Positions 1 to 8,994 of a stretch of DNA of 64,000 nucleotides are shown piece by piece (within the stretch, counting starts at the first letter, position 1; the number at the start of each line of letters is the position of its first letter). The DNA is from Rhizobium sp. ACO-34A (GTDB lineage: Bacteria > Pseudomonadota > Alphaproteobacteria > Rhizobiales > Rhizobiaceae). The translations under genes and the position numbers were made by a program. The stretch is from positions 1,987,001 to 2,051,000 of the forward strand of contig CP021371.1 in assembly GCA_002600635.1 (NCBI GenBank), given 5' to 3'. The notes beneath the pieces were generated by a model. The model was given only the letters and a program-made list of their open reading frames with translations. It was not told the DNA's origin and ran no database searches.

Positions 1-30
1 CGTGGCGAACGCCGCCGCGAGAACGCTTGA
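1..30 (+). CDS. rpsC: 30S ribosomal protein S3, C-terminal tail (partial)
   Basis: Only the last nine codons and the TGA stop are in the window, reading RGERRRENA. The basic C-terminal tail and the position directly before rplP fit ribosomal protein S3 in the S10 operon. The assignment rests mainly on gene order, since so little sequence is visible. Confidence 0.8.
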   Translation, partial: RGERRRENA

Positions 31-68
31 TTGTCGCTGGCGAAAGATAAGTTCGGAGAAACAAGAAA

Positions 69-482
69 ATGTTGCAGCCAAAGCGTACAAAATATCGCAA
101 GCAGTTCAAGGGCCGCATCAAGGGTGTAGCCAAGGGCGGTTTCGACCTGGCATTCGGCGAGTTCGGTCTCAAGTCTCTTGAGCCGAACCGCGTCAACGCC
201 CGCGAGATCGAAGCTGCTCGTCGTGCAATCACGCGTTACATGAAGCGCGCTGGTCGCGTCTGGATCCGGGTATTCCCCGATGTTCCGGTAACGGCAAAGC
301 CTACCGAAGTCCGTATGGGTAAGGGTAAGGGCTCTGTTGAATACTGGGCATGCAAGGTCAAGCCCGGCCGCATGATGTTCGAGATCGACGGTGTTTCCGA
401 GGAGATCGCCCGCGAGGCGCTTCGTCTCGGTTCGGCCAAGCTCTCGGTCAAGACGCGCTTCGTTCAGCGCATTGCAGAGTAA
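69..482 (+). CDS. rplP: 50S ribosomal protein L16
   Basis: A 137-residue protein of normal L16 length. L16 binds 23S rRNA near the A-site tRNA elbow and is needed for a functional peptidyl-transferase centre. The N-terminal block [11 protein letters not shown], the central [16 protein letters not shown] segment and the [13 protein letters not shown] loop are family hallmarks. The start is supported by GGAG at 55-58, ten bases upstream. It lies 38 bases after rpsC and 11 bases before rpmC, the standard order rpsC-rplP-rpmC-rpsQ at the end of the S10 operon, so it is probably co-transcribed with them. Confidence 0.98.
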   Translation: MLQPKRTKYRKQFKGRIKGVAKGGFDLAFGEFGLKSLEPNRVNAREIEAARRAITRYMKRAGRVWIRVFPDVPVTAKPTEVRMGKGKGSVEYWACKVKPGRMMFEIDGVSEEIAREALRLGSAKLSVKTRFVQRIAE

Positions 483-493
483 GGATCACGCCC

Positions 494-694
494 ATGAAAG
501 CCGCAGACGTTCGCGCCATGAGCGCCGATCAGCTGAATGACGAGCTTGCCAAGCTGAAGAAGGAGCAGTTCAACCTGCGCTTCCAGAAGGCTACCGGCCA
601 GCTTGAGAAGTCTTCGCGAATCAACGAAGTCCGCAAGGACATCGCTCGCGTCAAAACCATCGCCCGCCAGAAGGCGGCAGAAGCCAAGGCCTAA
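494..694 (+). CDS. rpmC: 50S ribosomal protein L29
   Basis: A 66-residue protein starting [16 protein letters not shown], with the usual two-helix L29 pattern ([20 protein letters not shown]) and a basic C-terminus. L29 sits near the polypeptide exit tunnel and helps form the docking site for trigger factor and SRP. A longer reading frame is open upstream, but it overlaps rplP; the ATG at 494 gives the family length and follows the rplP stop by 11 bases. It is followed 13 bases later by rpsQ. Confidence 0.97.
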   Translation: MKAADVRAMSADQLNDELAKLKKEQFNLRFQKATGQLEKSSRINEVRKDIARVKTIARQKAAEAKA

Positions 695-707
695 GGACCA
701 GAAGAAC

Positions 708-944
708 ATGCCTAAACGCATTCTGCAGGGCGTTGTCGTCAGCGACAAGAACGAAAAGACCGTCGTTGTACGTGTCGAACGCCGTTTTGCCCACCCGCTG
801 CTTCAGAAGACCGTTCGTCGTTCGAAGAAGTACAAGGCTCACGACGAAAACAACCAGTACAAGGTTGGTGATGTTGTTTCCATCGAGGAATGCGCACCGA
901 TCTCCAAGGATAAGCGCTGGACGGTTATTGCCGCCCAGGCTTAA
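708..944 (+). CDS. rpsQ: 30S ribosomal protein S17
   Basis: A 78-residue OB-fold protein that binds 16S rRNA early in small-subunit assembly. It starts [20 protein letters not shown] and has the S17 signature around residues 26-45 ([20 protein letters not shown]). The ATG at 708 lies 13 bases after rpmC; an upstream in-frame extension would overlap rpmC and is not needed. It is the last gene of the S10 block here and is followed by a 236-base gap with hairpins before rplN. Confidence 0.97.
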   Translation: MPKRILQGVVVSDKNEKTVVVRVERRFAHPLLQKTVRRSKKYKAHDENNQYKVGDVVSIEECAPISKDKRWTVIAAQA

Positions 945-955
945 ATTTCACGGAG

Positions 956-986
956 TTTTGCGCGAGGGCTTGCACCTTGCGCAAAA
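956..986 (+). other. Hairpin in the rpsQ-rplN gap
   Basis: An 8-bp perfect inverted repeat, TTTTGCGC (956-963) and GCGCAAAA (979-986), with a 15-base loop, lies 11 bases after the rpsQ stop. It could be an RNA processing or attenuation structure, or the 3' end of the S10 transcript. No function can be assigned from sequence alone. Confidence 0.4.
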
Positions 987-1014
987 ATCTGTATGAAGCA
1001 GGCCATTGGCGCAG

Positions 1015-1041
1015 GAACGCTCCGGCACGGGGCGTTCTTTT
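1015..1041 (+). terminator. Terminator-like hairpin between rpsQ and rplN
   Basis: The arms 1015-1023 (GAACGCTCC) and 1029-1037 (GGGGCGTTC) form a 9-bp stem with one G-U pair and a five-base loop, followed by TTTT at 1038-1041. This looks like an intrinsic terminator or attenuator separating the S10 and spc operons. A small perfect palindrome, TCCCTTAAAGGGA, follows at 1061-1073. Confidence 0.6.
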
Positions 1042-1180
1042 GCTTTGAGCGCACGGAAGGTCCCTTAAAGGGAAACCACCCTGACAACATCCTTCCGCGC
1101 GACAATCGAAATTTATCATAAGCCGGGATAGGGGGCCGCAGTGCCCAACCGTTTCGGTTACAACAAGAAGGCGACCTGAC

Positions 1181-1549
1181 ATGATTCAGATGCAGACTAA
1201 CCTCGACGTGGCGGATAATTCCGGCGCACGTCGTGTCATGTGCATCAAGGTGCTGGGCGGCTCCAAGCGCAAGTACGCTTCGATCGGCGACATCATCGTC
1301 GTCTCGATCAAGGAAGCCATCCCGCGCGGCCGCGTCAAGAAGGGCGATGTTATGAAGGCGGTTGTTGTGCGTACCGCCAAGGACATCCGTCGTCCGGACG
1401 GCAGCGTCATCCGCTTCGATAACAATGCAGCCGTTCTTATCGACAACAAGAAAGAGCCGATCGGCACCCGTATCTTCGGACCGGTTCCGCGCGAACTTCG
1501 CGCCAAGAACCACATGAAGATCATCTCGCTGGCTCCGGAAGTTCTGTAA
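1181..1549 (+). CDS. rplN: 50S ribosomal protein L14
   Basis: A 122-residue protein, exactly the usual L14 length. L14 lies at the subunit interface, forms inter-subunit bridge B8 and contacts L19. Family blocks are clear: [29 protein letters not shown] basic loop at about 48-60, and [13 protein letters not shown] near residue 98. It opens the spc operon after a 236-base gap that contains hairpins. The upstream sequence AAGAAGG is a modest ribosome-binding site. Confidence 0.98.
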   Translation: MIQMQTNLDVADNSGARRVMCIKVLGGSKRKYASIGDIIVVSIKEAIPRGRVKKGDVMKAVVVRTAKDIRRPDGSVIRFDNNAAVLIDNKKEPIGTRIFGPVPRELRAKNHMKIISLAPEVL

Positions 1550-1562
1550 GGGAGCGACGACG

Positions 1563-1871
1563 ATGCAAAAGATTCGTAAGGGCGACAAGGTCGTCGTACT
1601 GACCGGCAAGGACAAGGGTCGTTCCGGTGAAGTTATCCAGGTAATGCCGAAGGAAGACCGTGCGGTCGTCCGTGGCATCAACGTCGTGAAGCGCCACCAG
1701 CGCCAGACGCAGACCCAGGAAGCCGGCATCATCAGCAAGGAAGCTTCGATTCATCTGTCGAACCTCGCTGTTGCTGACAAGGACGGCAAGCCGACCCGCG
1801 TCGGTTTCAAGGTCGTTGACGGCAAGAAGGTTCGTGTGGCCAAGCGTTCGGGAGATGTGATCGATGGCTGA
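1563..1871 (+). CDS. rplX: 50S ribosomal protein L24
   Basis: A 102-residue L24, an early assembly protein for the large subunit. It starts [19 protein letters not shown], a KOW motif, followed by [12 protein letters not shown] and a basic tail. It lies 13 bases after rplN, and its last eight bases overlap the start of rplE, which suggests translational coupling. Length and order match the spc operon. Confidence 0.98.
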   Translation: MQKIRKGDKVVVLTGKDKGRSGEVIQVMPKEDRAVVRGINVVKRHQRQTQTQEAGIISKEASIHLSNLAVADKDGKPTRVGFKVVDGKKVRVAKRSGDVIDG

Positions 1872-2421
1872 GGCAAAGTATGAGCCGCGGCTCAAGAAAG
1901 ACTACGTTTCCCGGATTCGCGCTGCGATGCAGGAGCAGTTCTCCTACGCTAACGAGATGCAGATCCCGAAGCTTGAGAAGATCGTGATCAACATGGGTGT
2001 TGGCGAGGCGACGGCTGATTCGAAGAAGCCTACCGTTGCTGCTGCCGACCTGGCCGCCATTGCTGGCCAGAAGCCGGTCATTACCCGTGCACGCAACTCC
2101 ATCGCTGGCTTCAAGGTCCGCGAAGGTATGCCGATCGGCGCAAAGGTTACCCTGCGTGGCGCCCGGATGTATGAATTCCTGGATCGCCTGGTCTACATCG
2201 CGCTTCCGCGCGTTCGCGACTTCCGTGGCCTGAACCCGAAGAGCTTTGACGGCCGTGGCAACTTCGCCATGGGCATCAAGGAACACATTGTGTTCCCTGA
2301 GATCAACTACGACAAGGTTGATCAGATGTGGGGCATGGACATCATCGTTTGCACGACGGCAAACACGGACGACGAAGCTCGGGCTCTTCTGAAAGAGTTC
2401 AACTTCCCGTTCCGTACGTAA
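1864..2421 (+). CDS. rplE: 50S ribosomal protein L5
   Basis: A 185-residue L5, which binds 5S rRNA and contacts the P-site tRNA. Visible blocks are [11 protein letters not shown] near residue 39, [20 protein letters not shown] near residue 73, and [17 protein letters not shown] near residue 118. The start overlaps the end of rplX by eight bases. In enterobacteria the start of this gene is the S8 repressor site for the spc operon; whether that applies here cannot be read directly. Confidence 0.98.
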   Translation: MAEAKYEPRLKKDYVSRIRAAMQEQFSYANEMQIPKLEKIVINMGVGEATADSKKPTVAAADLAAIAGQKPVITRARNSIAGFKVREGMPIGAKVTLRGARMYEFLDRLVYIALPRVRDFRGLNPKSFDGRGNFAMGIKEHIVFPEINYDKVDQMWGMDIIVCTTANTDDEARALLKEFNFPFRT

Positions 2422-2452
2422 CCGTAACGACGAGCGTAGAGAGGATCTTAAT

Positions 2453-2758
2453 ATGGCGAAGACAAGCGCAGTTGAAAAGAACAAGCGCCGCCGCAAGACA
2501 GTTGCCCAGCAGGCCGCCAAGCGCGCCGCGCTGAAGGCAGTGATCATGAACCAGTCCCTTTCGATTGAGGAACGGTTCAAGGCAACCCTGAAGCTGGCAG
2601 ATCTGCCGCGCGATGGCTCCAAGACCCGTATTCGCAACCGTTGCGAAGTCACCGGTCGTCCGCGTGCGTTCTACCGCAAGCTCAAGATGTCGCGTATCGC
2701 GCTTCGCGAGCTGGGCAACCTCGGCAAGGTGCCGGGCGTTGTGAAGTCGAGCTGGTAA
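2453..2758 (+). CDS. rpsN: 30S ribosomal protein S14 (zinc-independent form)
   Basis: A 101-residue S14, needed for head assembly of the small subunit. It is the long form: the zinc ribbon of the short S14 is absent and only one cysteine remains, in the conserved segment [20 protein letters not shown]. It starts [15 protein letters not shown] and is very basic, as expected. It lies 31 bases after rplE and 12 bases before rpsH. Confidence 0.98.
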   Translation: MAKTSAVEKNKRRRKTVAQQAAKRAALKAVIMNQSLSIEERFKATLKLADLPRDGSKTRIRNRCEVTGRPRAFYRKLKMSRIALRELGNLGKVPGVVKSSW

Positions 2759-2770
2759 GGAGACGGGCAA

Positions 2771-3169
2771 ATGACGATGACTGATCCGTTGGGCGATATG
2801 CTCACCCGTATCCGTAACGGCGCCGCCCGCCGCAAGAGCTCGGTATCCACCCCGGCTTCCAAGCTGCGCGCACGCGTTCTCGATGTCCTGCAGGCCGAAG
2901 GTTATATCCGCGGCTACTCCCAGGTCGATTATGACAACGGCAAGTCCGAATTGCAGATCGAACTGAAGTACTACGAAGGTGCTTCGGTTATCCGCGAGAT
3001 CGGCCGTGTCTCCAAGCCGGGCCGCCGGGTTTATGTCTCGGTCAAGTCCATCCCGCAGGTCGCGAACGGCCTCGGCATCACCATCCTTTCGACTCCGAAG
3101 GGCGTGATGGCCGATCACCAGGCTCGCGAACAGAACGTTGGTGGCGAGGTTCTCTGCTCGGTCTTCTAA
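2771..3169 (+). CDS. rpsH: 30S ribosomal protein S8
   Basis: A 132-residue S8, a primary 16S rRNA binder and, in enterobacteria, the translational repressor of the spc operon. It begins [17 protein letters not shown] and ends with the S8 signature [20 protein letters not shown]. The GGAG motif at 2759-2762 supports the start. It is part of the compact spc block, 12 bases after rpsN. Confidence 0.98.
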   Translation: MTMTDPLGDMLTRIRNGAARRKSSVSTPASKLRARVLDVLQAEGYIRGYSQVDYDNGKSELQIELKYYEGASVIREIGRVSKPGRRVYVSVKSIPQVANGLGITILSTPKGVMADHQAREQNVGGEVLCSVF

Positions 3170-3211
3170 GACAGGGCAGGGATCTCCATAACGAACAGAC
3201 AGGATTAAACA

Positions 3212-3745
3212 ATGTCTCGTATCGGTAAGAAGCCCGTTCAGGTTCCTGCAGGGATCACGGCCAGCGTTGATGGCCAGAAGGTTACTGCGAAGGGCCCGAA
3301 GGGTGAACTTTTCTTCGTCGCAAATGACGAGATCTCCGTAACGCTCGAAGACAACGCCGTTGTCGTTCAGCCGCGCAACGCAACCAAGGATGCTCGTTCC
3401 AAGTGGGGCATGTCCCGCACGATGGTCGAGAACATCTTCAAGGGTGTGAAGGACGGCTATGAGCGCAAGCTTGAAATCAATGGCGTCGGTTACCGTGCTG
3501 CCATGCAGGGCAAGAACCTGCAGCTGGCACTCGGCTTCAGCCACGACGTGGTTTATGAGCCTCCGGTCGGTATCACCATTGCCGTTCCGAAGCCGACGGA
3601 AATCGTGGTTTCCGGCATCAACAAGCAGCAGGTCGGTCAGGTCGCTGCCGAGATCCGCGAATATCGCGGCCCCGAGCCCTACAAGGGCAAGGGCGTCAAG
3701 TATGCCGAAGAGCGGATCGTCCGCAAAGAAGGCAAGAAGAAGTAA
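3212..3745 (+). CDS. rplF: 50S ribosomal protein L6
   Basis: A 177-residue L6, which lies near the sarcin-ricin loop and the factor-binding site. It starts [14 protein letters not shown] and shows the duplicated L6 fold, with the C-terminal signature [14 protein letters not shown] near residue 155. It lies 42 bases after rpsH and 12 bases before rplR. Confidence 0.98.
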   Translation: MSRIGKKPVQVPAGITASVDGQKVTAKGPKGELFFVANDEISVTLEDNAVVVQPRNATKDARSKWGMSRTMVENIFKGVKDGYERKLEINGVGYRAAMQGKNLQLALGFSHDVVYEPPVGITIAVPKPTEIVVSGINKQQVGQVAAEIREYRGPEPYKGKGVKYAEERIVRKEGKKK

Positions 3746-3757
3746 GGAACGCGCGAA

Positions 3758-4120
3758 ATGGCAAGCAGGAAAGAAGCACTTGTACGTCGTGCCAATCGCG
3801 TACGGCGTCAGATCAAGGCGGTGGCCAATGGCCGTCCGCGTCTGTCGGTACATCGCTCGTCGAAGAACATCTACGCTCAGGTCATCGACGATGTCGCTGG
3901 TCGTACGCTCGCTGCCGCATCGACCCTCGATACGGATCTGCGTTCTTCGCTGAAGACCGGTGCGGACGTCGCAGCCGCTGCAGCCGTTGGCAAGCTCGTT
4001 GCAGAGCGCGCCGCCAAGGCTGGCGTCAAGGAAGTCGTATTCGATCGCGGCGCGTTCATCTATCATGGCCGTATCAAGGCCCTGGCAGATGCAGCCCGCG
4101 AAGGCGGTCTGAACTTCTGA
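3758..4120 (+). CDS. rplR: 50S ribosomal protein L18
   Basis: A 120-residue L18, which together with L5 carries 5S rRNA into the large subunit. The N-terminus is strongly basic ([20 protein letters not shown]), followed by [20 protein letters not shown]. The C-terminus [18 protein letters not shown] is the canonical L18 end. A 143-base gap with hairpins separates it from rpsE, which is wider than usual in this operon. Confidence 0.98.
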   Translation: MASRKEALVRRANRVRRQIKAVANGRPRLSVHRSSKNIYAQVIDDVAGRTLAAASTLDTDLRSSLKTGADVAAAAAVGKLVAERAAKAGVKEVVFDRGAFIYHGRIKALADAAREGGLNF

Positions 4121-4128
4121 TCTCGAAT

Positions 4129-4154
4129 ATCCGTCCGGGCTTGCCCGGGCGGAT
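4129..4154 (+). other. Strong hairpin in the rplR-rpsE gap
   Basis: A 12-bp stem (4129-4140 with 4143-4154, one G-U pair) lies just after the rplR stop. Smaller stems follow at 4157-4170 (CCGGC/GCCGG) and 4192-4204 (CCCC/GGGG). None has a good U-tract right after it, so processing or attenuation is more likely than full termination. Confidence 0.45.
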
Positions 4155-4263
4155 TTCCGGCATTTGCCGGTTTCCCGGATTTCGCCGCTGACCCCGGAAA
4201 GGGGCGGGGCGGAATTTTTCGTAATCTGCCGATTGCACCCGGAAAAGAAAAAGGAAAAGGACA

Positions 4264-4833
4264 ATGGCACAGGAAAAGCGTGGTTCTCGCGAAGATCGCC
4301 AGAACCGTGAAGAGCGCGACAGCGAGTTCGTTGACAAGCTGGTCGCTATCAATCGCGTCGCCAAGGTGGTGAAGGGCGGCCGTCGTTTCGGCTTTGCTGC
4401 TCTCGTCGTCGTCGGCGACCAGAAGGGCCGGGTCGGTTTCGGCCACGGCAAGGCACGCGAAGTGCCGGAAGCTATCCGTAAGGCAACCGAGGCCGCCAAG
4501 CGCGAACTGATTTTCGTTCCGCTGCGTGATGGCCGTACGCTGCATCACGACGTCAACGGCCGTCACGGCGCCGGCAAGGTTCTGCTGCGCTCCGCCAAGG
4601 CTGGTACTGGTATCATCGCCGGTGGTCCGATGCGCGCAGTCTTCGAAACGCTCGGCATGCACGACGTTGTCGCCAAGTCGACCGGCTCGTCGAACCCGTA
4701 CAACATGGTTCGCGCCACGTTCGACGCCCTGAAGCATCAGGTGCATCCGAAGGACATCGCAGCTCAGCGCGGCATCAAGTATGCAACGCTGCAGGCTCGC
4801 CGTGCCGCTTCCGGCAACGCGTCTGAAGAATAA
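4264..4833 (+). CDS. rpsE: 30S ribosomal protein S5
   Basis: A 189-residue S5, which helps keep decoding accurate and has helicase-like activity on mRNA entering the ribosome. The double-stranded-RNA-binding-type segment [19 protein letters not shown] (about 23-41) and the glycine-rich [21 protein letters not shown] stretch are diagnostic. The start is preceded by AAAGGAAAAGG. It follows rplR after a 143-base hairpin-rich gap and is 14 bases before rpmD. Confidence 0.98.
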   Translation: MAQEKRGSREDRQNREERDSEFVDKLVAINRVAKVVKGGRRFGFAALVVVGDQKGRVGFGHGKAREVPEAIRKATEAAKRELIFVPLRDGRTLHHDVNGRHGAGKVLLRSAKAGTGIIAGGPMRAVFETLGMHDVVAKSTGSSNPYNMVRATFDALKHQVHPKDIAAQRGIKYATLQARRAASGNASEE

Positions 4834-4847
4834 GAGGAGTCTGATCC

Positions 4848-5057
4848 ATGGCTAAGGCTACGAAGAAGACTGAAGCAAAGACGATCACGATCGAGCAGAT
4901 CGGTTCGCCTATTCGCCGTCCGGCAGCTCAGCGTGCAACGCTGGTTGGTCTGGGCCTCAACAAGATGCACCGGGTCCGCACCCTGGAGGATACCCCTTCG
5001 GTTCGTGGCATGATCCGTGCTGTCCAGCATCTCGTTCGCGTCGTCGACGAGAAGTGA
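4848..5057 (+). CDS. rpmD: 50S ribosomal protein L30
   Basis: A 69-residue L30, slightly longer at the N-terminus ([17 protein letters not shown]) than the enterobacterial protein. The core [20 protein letters not shown] and [16 protein letters not shown] match the family. GAGGAG lies upstream. It lies between rpsE and rplO in the standard spc order, with short gaps of 14 and 16 bases. Confidence 0.97.
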   Translation: MAKATKKTEAKTITIEQIGSPIRRPAAQRATLVGLGLNKMHRVRTLEDTPSVRGMIRAVQHLVRVVDEK

Positions 5058-5073
5058 GACGGAGGAAGTCATC

Positions 5074-5553
5074 ATGAAACTGAATGAAATCAAGGACAAC
5101 GAAGGCGCCTCCAAGGACCGTATCCGCGTAGGTCGCGGTATCGGTTCCGGCAAGGGCAAGACCGGCGGCCGCGGCGTCAAGGGTCAGAAGGCTCGTTCGG
5201 GCGTTGCGGTCAACGGCTTCGAAGGCGGCCAGATGCCGATCTATCGTCGCCTGCCGAAGCGCGGCTTCAACAACATCTTCGCTTCTGAATACGTAACCGT
5301 TTCGCTCGGCCGTATCCAGACCGCGATCGATGCTGGCAAGCTCGACGCAAAGGCAACGGTCGACGCAGCTGCTCTCAAGGCAGCTGGCGTGATTCGTCGC
5401 CCGAAGGACGGCGTTCGCGTCCTGTCCGACGGCGAACTGAAGGCAAAGGTCACGATCGAAGTTGCCGGCGCCTCCAAGGCGGCCGTCGAGAAGATCGAAA
5501 AGGCCGGCGGCACCATCAAGCTGCTCGAAGCGGCTGCGGAAACCGCTGAATAA
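5074..5553 (+). CDS. rplO: 50S ribosomal protein L15
   Basis: A 159-residue L15, which binds 23S rRNA late in assembly. The N-terminus [20 protein letters not shown] is typical, followed by the glycine-rich [18 protein letters not shown]. The ATG at 5074 is preceded by GGAGGAAG; a longer reading frame from 5017 would overlap rpmD and is rejected. The C-terminus ends in an alanine and glutamate-rich helix. A 231-base gap with a strong hairpin follows. Confidence 0.97.
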   Translation: MKLNEIKDNEGASKDRIRVGRGIGSGKGKTGGRGVKGQKARSGVAVNGFEGGQMPIYRRLPKRGFNNIFASEYVTVSLGRIQTAIDAGKLDAKATVDAAALKAAGVIRRPKDGVRVLSDGELKAKVTIEVAGASKAAVEKIEKAGGTIKLLEAAAETAE

Positions 5554-5563
5554 CTGACAAATC

Positions 5564-5594
5564 GATCGCCCGGGGTGCTTCACACCGGGCGATC
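5564..5594 (+). terminator. Hairpin between rplO and secY
   Basis: The arms 5564-5577 and 5581-5594 form a 13-bp stem with one mismatch position and a three-base loop, 10 bases after rplO. It is followed by TTGCTCCC, so the U-tract is weak. Partial termination or RNA processing before secY is likely, which would lower SecY expression relative to the ribosomal proteins. Confidence 0.5.
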
Positions 5595-5784
5595 TTGCTC
5601 CCATATGTGAGCCTCACTGCCCATGGGCGGGCTTTCGTCCGTCTTCCGGGACATTCTGGAAAACAAGGGTGAGGCATGCGATTGCACCGCAATCTCTCCC
5701 GCGCCCGGTTTTCTTTTAAAACAATTGGACGAATGACCTCCGGTCTGGCAAAGCTCAGCCGGATTTGGTTTTGCGGAGAATTTC

Positions 5785-7125
5785 ATGGCTTCTGCAGCGG
5801 AACAATTGGCCTCGAACCTCAATTTCTCGACCTTCGCCAAGGCGGAGGATCTGAAGAAGCGCTTGTGGTTCACGCTGGCCGCCTTGCTGGTATATCGCCT
5901 GGGCACTCACATTCCGCTGCCCGGCCTGAACCCGGAGGCATATGCCGCCGCTTTCCAGGGGCAGTCCGGTGGTATCCTCGGCCTGTTCAACATGTTTTCG
6001 GGCGGCGCTGTCGAGCGCATGGCGATCTTCGCCCTCGGCATCATGCCCTACATTTCGGCCTCGATCATCGTGCAGCTCATGACCTCGGTCGTGCCGGCGC
6101 TCGAGAACCTCAAGAAAGAGGGTGAGCAGGGCCGAAAGATCATCAACCAGTACACCCGTTACGGTACGGTGCTGCTCGGCACGCTGCAGGCCTATGGCAT
6201 TGCGGTCGGCCTCGAAAGCGGCAACGGCCTCGTGATCGATCCGGGCTGGTTCTTCCGTATTTCGACCGTCATCACCCTGCTTGGCGGCACGATGTTCCTG
6301 ATGTGGCTCGGTGAGCAGATCACCTCGCGTGGCATCGGCAACGGTATCTCGCTGATCATCTTCGCGGGTATCGCCGCCGGTCTTCCGACCGCGCTCGCCC
6401 ACACCCTTGATCTCGGCCGTACCGGCGCGCTTTCGACGGCGCTTATCCTGACCGTCATCATCGTCGCGATCGGCGTTATTGCCCTGATCGTCTTCGTCGA
6501 GCGCGCCCAGCGTCGCCTTCTGATCCAGTATCCGAAGCGTCAGGTCGGCAACCGCATGTTCCAGGGCGACACCTCGCACCTGCCGCTGAAGCTCAACACG
6601 TCCGGCGTTATCCCGGCAATCTTCGCATCCTCGCTGCTGCTTCTGCCGGCGACGGCCGCTGGTTTTGCCGGAACCACCACGCTCCCGACCTGGGCGACGT
6701 CGATCATTTCGGCGCTCGGCCACGGCCAGCCGCTCTATATGGTTCTTTATGCCGCGCTGATCGCCTTCTTTGCCTTCTTCTACACGGCTATCGTCTTCAA
6801 TCCGAAGGACACGGCCGACAATCTGAAGAAGCACGGTGGCTTCATTCCGGGCATTCGTCCCGGCGAGCGTACCGCGGAGTACATTGACTACGTGCTGACC
6901 CGAATCACGGTCATCGGCGCGATCTATCTCGTCTTCGTCTGCATTCTTCCCGAGATCCTGGTCTCCCAGACCGGTGTGCCATTATCCCTTGGTGGTACGT
7001 CGCTTTTGATTGTTGTCAGCGTCACCCTCGATACTGTAGCACAGATTCAGGGCCATCTGATCGCGCAGCAATATGAGGGCCTGATCAAGAAGTCGAAATT
7101 GCGTGGAGGAAAGAGGGGACGATGA
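5785..7125 (+). CDS. secY: Protein translocase subunit SecY
   Basis: A 446-residue inner-membrane channel of the Sec translocon with SecE and SecG. About ten membrane segments can be counted. Hallmarks include [14 protein letters not shown] near residue 33, [19 protein letters not shown] near residue 81 and the cytosolic loop [21 protein letters not shown] near residue 250. GGAG precedes the ATG at 5785. Its stop overlaps the adk start by four bases (ATGA), so the two are translationally coupled, the usual alphaproteobacterial arrangement. Confidence 0.98.
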   Translation: MASAAEQLASNLNFSTFAKAEDLKKRLWFTLAALLVYRLGTHIPLPGLNPEAYAAAFQGQSGGILGLFNMFSGGAVERMAIFALGIMPYISASIIVQLMTSVVPALENLKKEGEQGRKIINQYTRYGTVLLGTLQAYGIAVGLESGNGLVIDPGWFFRISTVITLLGGTMFLMWLGEQITSRGIGNGISLIIFAGIAAGLPTALAHTLDLGRTGALSTALILTVIIVAIGVIALIVFVERAQRRLLIQYPKRQVGNRMFQGDTSHLPLKLNTSGVIPAIFASSLLLLPATAAGFAGTTTLPTWATSIISALGHGQPLYMVLYAALIAFFAFFYTAIVFNPKDTADNLKKHGGFIPGIRPGERTAEYIDYVLTRITVIGAIYLVFVCILPEILVSQTGVPLSLGGTSLLIVVSVTLDTVAQIQGHLIAQQYEGLIKKSKLRGGKRGR

Positions 7126-7772
7126 GACTTATCCTTTTGGGTCCGCCGGGAGCGGGCAAGGGGACGCAGGCCCAGAGAATCGTAGAAAAGCATGGCATTC
7201 CGCAGCTTTCGACCGGTGATATGCTTCGTGCCGCAGTCAGTGCCGGCACGGAAGTGGGCAAGCGTGCAAAGGCTGTCATGGACGCCGGCAAGCTGGTTTC
7301 CGACGAGATCGTGATTGCCATCGTCTCCGAGCGAATCGACGCACCGGACTGTACCAACGGGTTTATTCTCGATGGCTTCCCGCGTACGCTGGTTCAGGCC
7401 GATGCGACGGAAAAGATGCTCTCCGACAAGGGGATCGATCTTTCTGCCGTTATCGAGATAAGGGTTGATGACGAGATCCTGGCGGATCGAATCGCCGGAC
7501 GTTATACCTGTGCCAACTGTGGCACAGGTTATCACGACACGAACCTGAAGCCGAAGGTCGAAGGCGTCTGCGACAAGTGCGGTTCCACGCACTTCAAGCG
7601 TCGTCCGGATGACAATCGCGATACGGTTCGCACTCGTCTGCAGGCCTATTACAAGGAAACCTCTCCGCTCATCGGCTACTACTATGCCAAGGGCAAGCTG
7701 CATTCCGTCGACGGCATGGGCGAGATCGACAACGTTACGGCGGATATCGAGGCAATTCTCGCCGGGCTTTGA
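7122..7772 (+). CDS. adk: Adenylate kinase
   Basis: A 216-residue adenylate kinase that interconverts ATP, AMP and two ADP. The P-loop GPPGAGKGT is at residues 7-15, and the AMP-binding block [12 protein letters not shown] is near residue 81. The LID domain carries two CxxC pairs (CANCGTGYH and CDKCGS), so this is the zinc-binding form; many proteobacterial enzymes lack these cysteines. It is coupled to secY by a 4-base overlap. A 228-base gap follows before rpsM. Confidence 0.97.
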   Translation: MRLILLGPPGAGKGTQAQRIVEKHGIPQLSTGDMLRAAVSAGTEVGKRAKAVMDAGKLVSDEIVIAIVSERIDAPDCTNGFILDGFPRTLVQADATEKMLSDKGIDLSAVIEIRVDDEILADRIAGRYTCANCGTGYHDTNLKPKVEGVCDKCGSTHFKRRPDDNRDTVRTRLQAYYKETSPLIGYYYAKGKLHSVDGMGEIDNVTADIEAILAGL

Positions 7773-7903
7773 GTCTGGCGGGGTACAAGAATCTTTACGG
7801 GGCCGGTTGCTTTTTACCGCCGATTCCGTTAAACAGCGCGCCAACTCGCGACATTGAAGCGGTCGGCGCGTTCTTCCATAGTGGAAGACCGGGTTCGATC
7901 GTT

Positions 7904-7933
7904 TTGACTTGTTGAGAACCTGATTTGTAATTG
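7904..7933 (+). promoter_or_regulatory. Possible promoter upstream of rpsM
   Basis: TTGACT at 7904-7909 is followed after 17-18 bases by GTAATT/TAATTG (7927-7933), a reasonable sigma-70-like pair. It lies in the 228-base adk-rpsM gap, which would allow the alpha operon to be transcribed separately. A 7-bp inverted repeat, TCTTCCA/TGGAAGA, lies just upstream at 7872-7888. Confidence 0.35.
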
Positions 7934-8000
7934 CGGCCCCTAAAGGCCGTGTAACGAGACACCACTTGCCGGATGGCAACTGGAAGCAAGGAGAATAGGC

Positions 8001-8369
8001 GTGGCACGTATCGCTGGCGTCAACATCCCGACCGCGAAGCGCGTAGTAATCGCGCTCCGTTACATTCACGGGATCGGTCCGAAATTCGCGCAGGAGATCA
8101 TCGAGAAGGTCGGTATTCCGGCTGATCGCCGCGTTCATCAGCTCACGGATGCGGAAATTCTCGCGATCCGCGAAATCCTCGACCGTGACTATCAGGTCGA
8201 AGGCGACCTGCGTCGCGAAACCGCAATGAACATCAAGCGTCTGATGGACCTTGGCTGCTACCGCGGCCTGCGTCATCGTCGCGGTCTGCCGGTTCGTGGT
8301 CAGCGCACGCACACCAATGCCCGCACCCGCAAGGGTCCGGCAAAGGCGATCGCCGGTAAGAAGAAGTAA
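8001..8369 (+). CDS. rpsM: 30S ribosomal protein S13
   Basis: A 122-residue S13, which contacts the P-site tRNA and forms inter-subunit bridges. It begins [19 protein letters not shown] and ends with [20 protein letters not shown], both family signatures. Translation starts at GTG (8001), supported by AAGGAG at 7988-7993. It heads the alpha operon; rpmJ, which precedes it in enterobacteria, is absent, as is normal in this lineage. Confidence 0.98.
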   Translation: MARIAGVNIPTAKRVVIALRYIHGIGPKFAQEIIEKVGIPADRRVHQLTDAEILAIREILDRDYQVEGDLRRETAMNIKRLMDLGCYRGLRHRRGLPVRGQRTHTNARTRKGPAKAIAGKKK

Positions 8370-8390
8370 TTTTCCGGTTCCGTCCGGAAG

Positions 8391-8418
8391 GAAGGCTGGC
8401 GCGTCGGTGCCGGCCTTC
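8391..8418 (+). terminator. Hairpin between rpsM and rpsK
   Basis: A 10-bp stem (GAAGGCTGGC at 8391-8400 with GCCGGCCTTC at 8409-8418, one G-U pair), then TTTGAGTTT. It lies in the 135-base rpsM-rpsK gap and may act as an attenuator; a full stop here would cut off rpoA, so read-through is expected. Confidence 0.4.
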
Positions 8419-8504
8419 TTTGAGTTTGGCAAGGGCTGTATCTGGCCCTTCCTGGGTGTAGCCGCTGGTGTTACGGCGGTGTCAAGATCAATGAAAGGGA
8501 AGTC

Positions 8505-8894
8505 ATGGCCAAGGAAGCCACCCGCATTCGCCGTCGCGAACGCAAAAACATCTCGTCGGGCGTTGCCCACGTCAACTCGACGTTCAACAATACGATGATC
8601 ACCATCACCGACGCACAGGGCAACGCTATTGCCTGGTCGTCGGCCGGCGCCAAGGGCTTCAAGGGTTCGCGTAAGTCGACCCCGTTTGCTGCCCAGATCG
8701 CTGCTGAAGATTGCGCCAAGAAGGCTCAGGAACACGGCATGAAGTCTCTGGAAGTGGAAGTTTGCGGTCCGGGCTCCGGCCGTGAATCCGCTCTCCGCGC
8801 CCTCCAGGCTGCCGGCTTCATGATCACCTCGATCCGCGATGTGACCCCGATCCCGCACAATGGCTGCCGTCCGCGCAAGAAGCGCCGCGTCTGA
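8505..8894 (+). CDS. rpsK: 30S ribosomal protein S11
   Basis: A 129-residue S11, part of the platform around the E-site and mRNA exit. It has [20 protein letters not shown] near residue 23 and the C-terminal signature [27 protein letters not shown] precedes the ATG. It is followed by rpoA after 100 bases; rpsD, which lies between them in enterobacteria, is absent. Confidence 0.98.
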   Translation: MAKEATRIRRRERKNISSGVAHVNSTFNNTMITITDAQGNAIAWSSAGAKGFKGSRKSTPFAAQIAAEDCAKKAQEHGMKSLEVEVCGPGSGRESALRALQAAGFMITSIRDVTPIPHNGCRPRKKRRV

Positions 8895-8994
8895 TCATCT
8901 TTCATCCAGCCAGCGAGCGCCCGTGCGCTCGTTTTGGTGCTTCTAATGCTCGGTCGTCACGATTGGATGGTGGCGACGAACGGAAGGTACAAAC

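Noticed and set aside
2399..4270. A 623-codon frame on the minus strand
   Set aside because: It is a shadow of rpsN to rplR, all of which are unmistakable on the + strand.
8370..8994. Missing rpmJ and rpsD in the alpha operon
   Set aside because: This is the usual arrangement in alphaproteobacteria and does not indicate a deletion.
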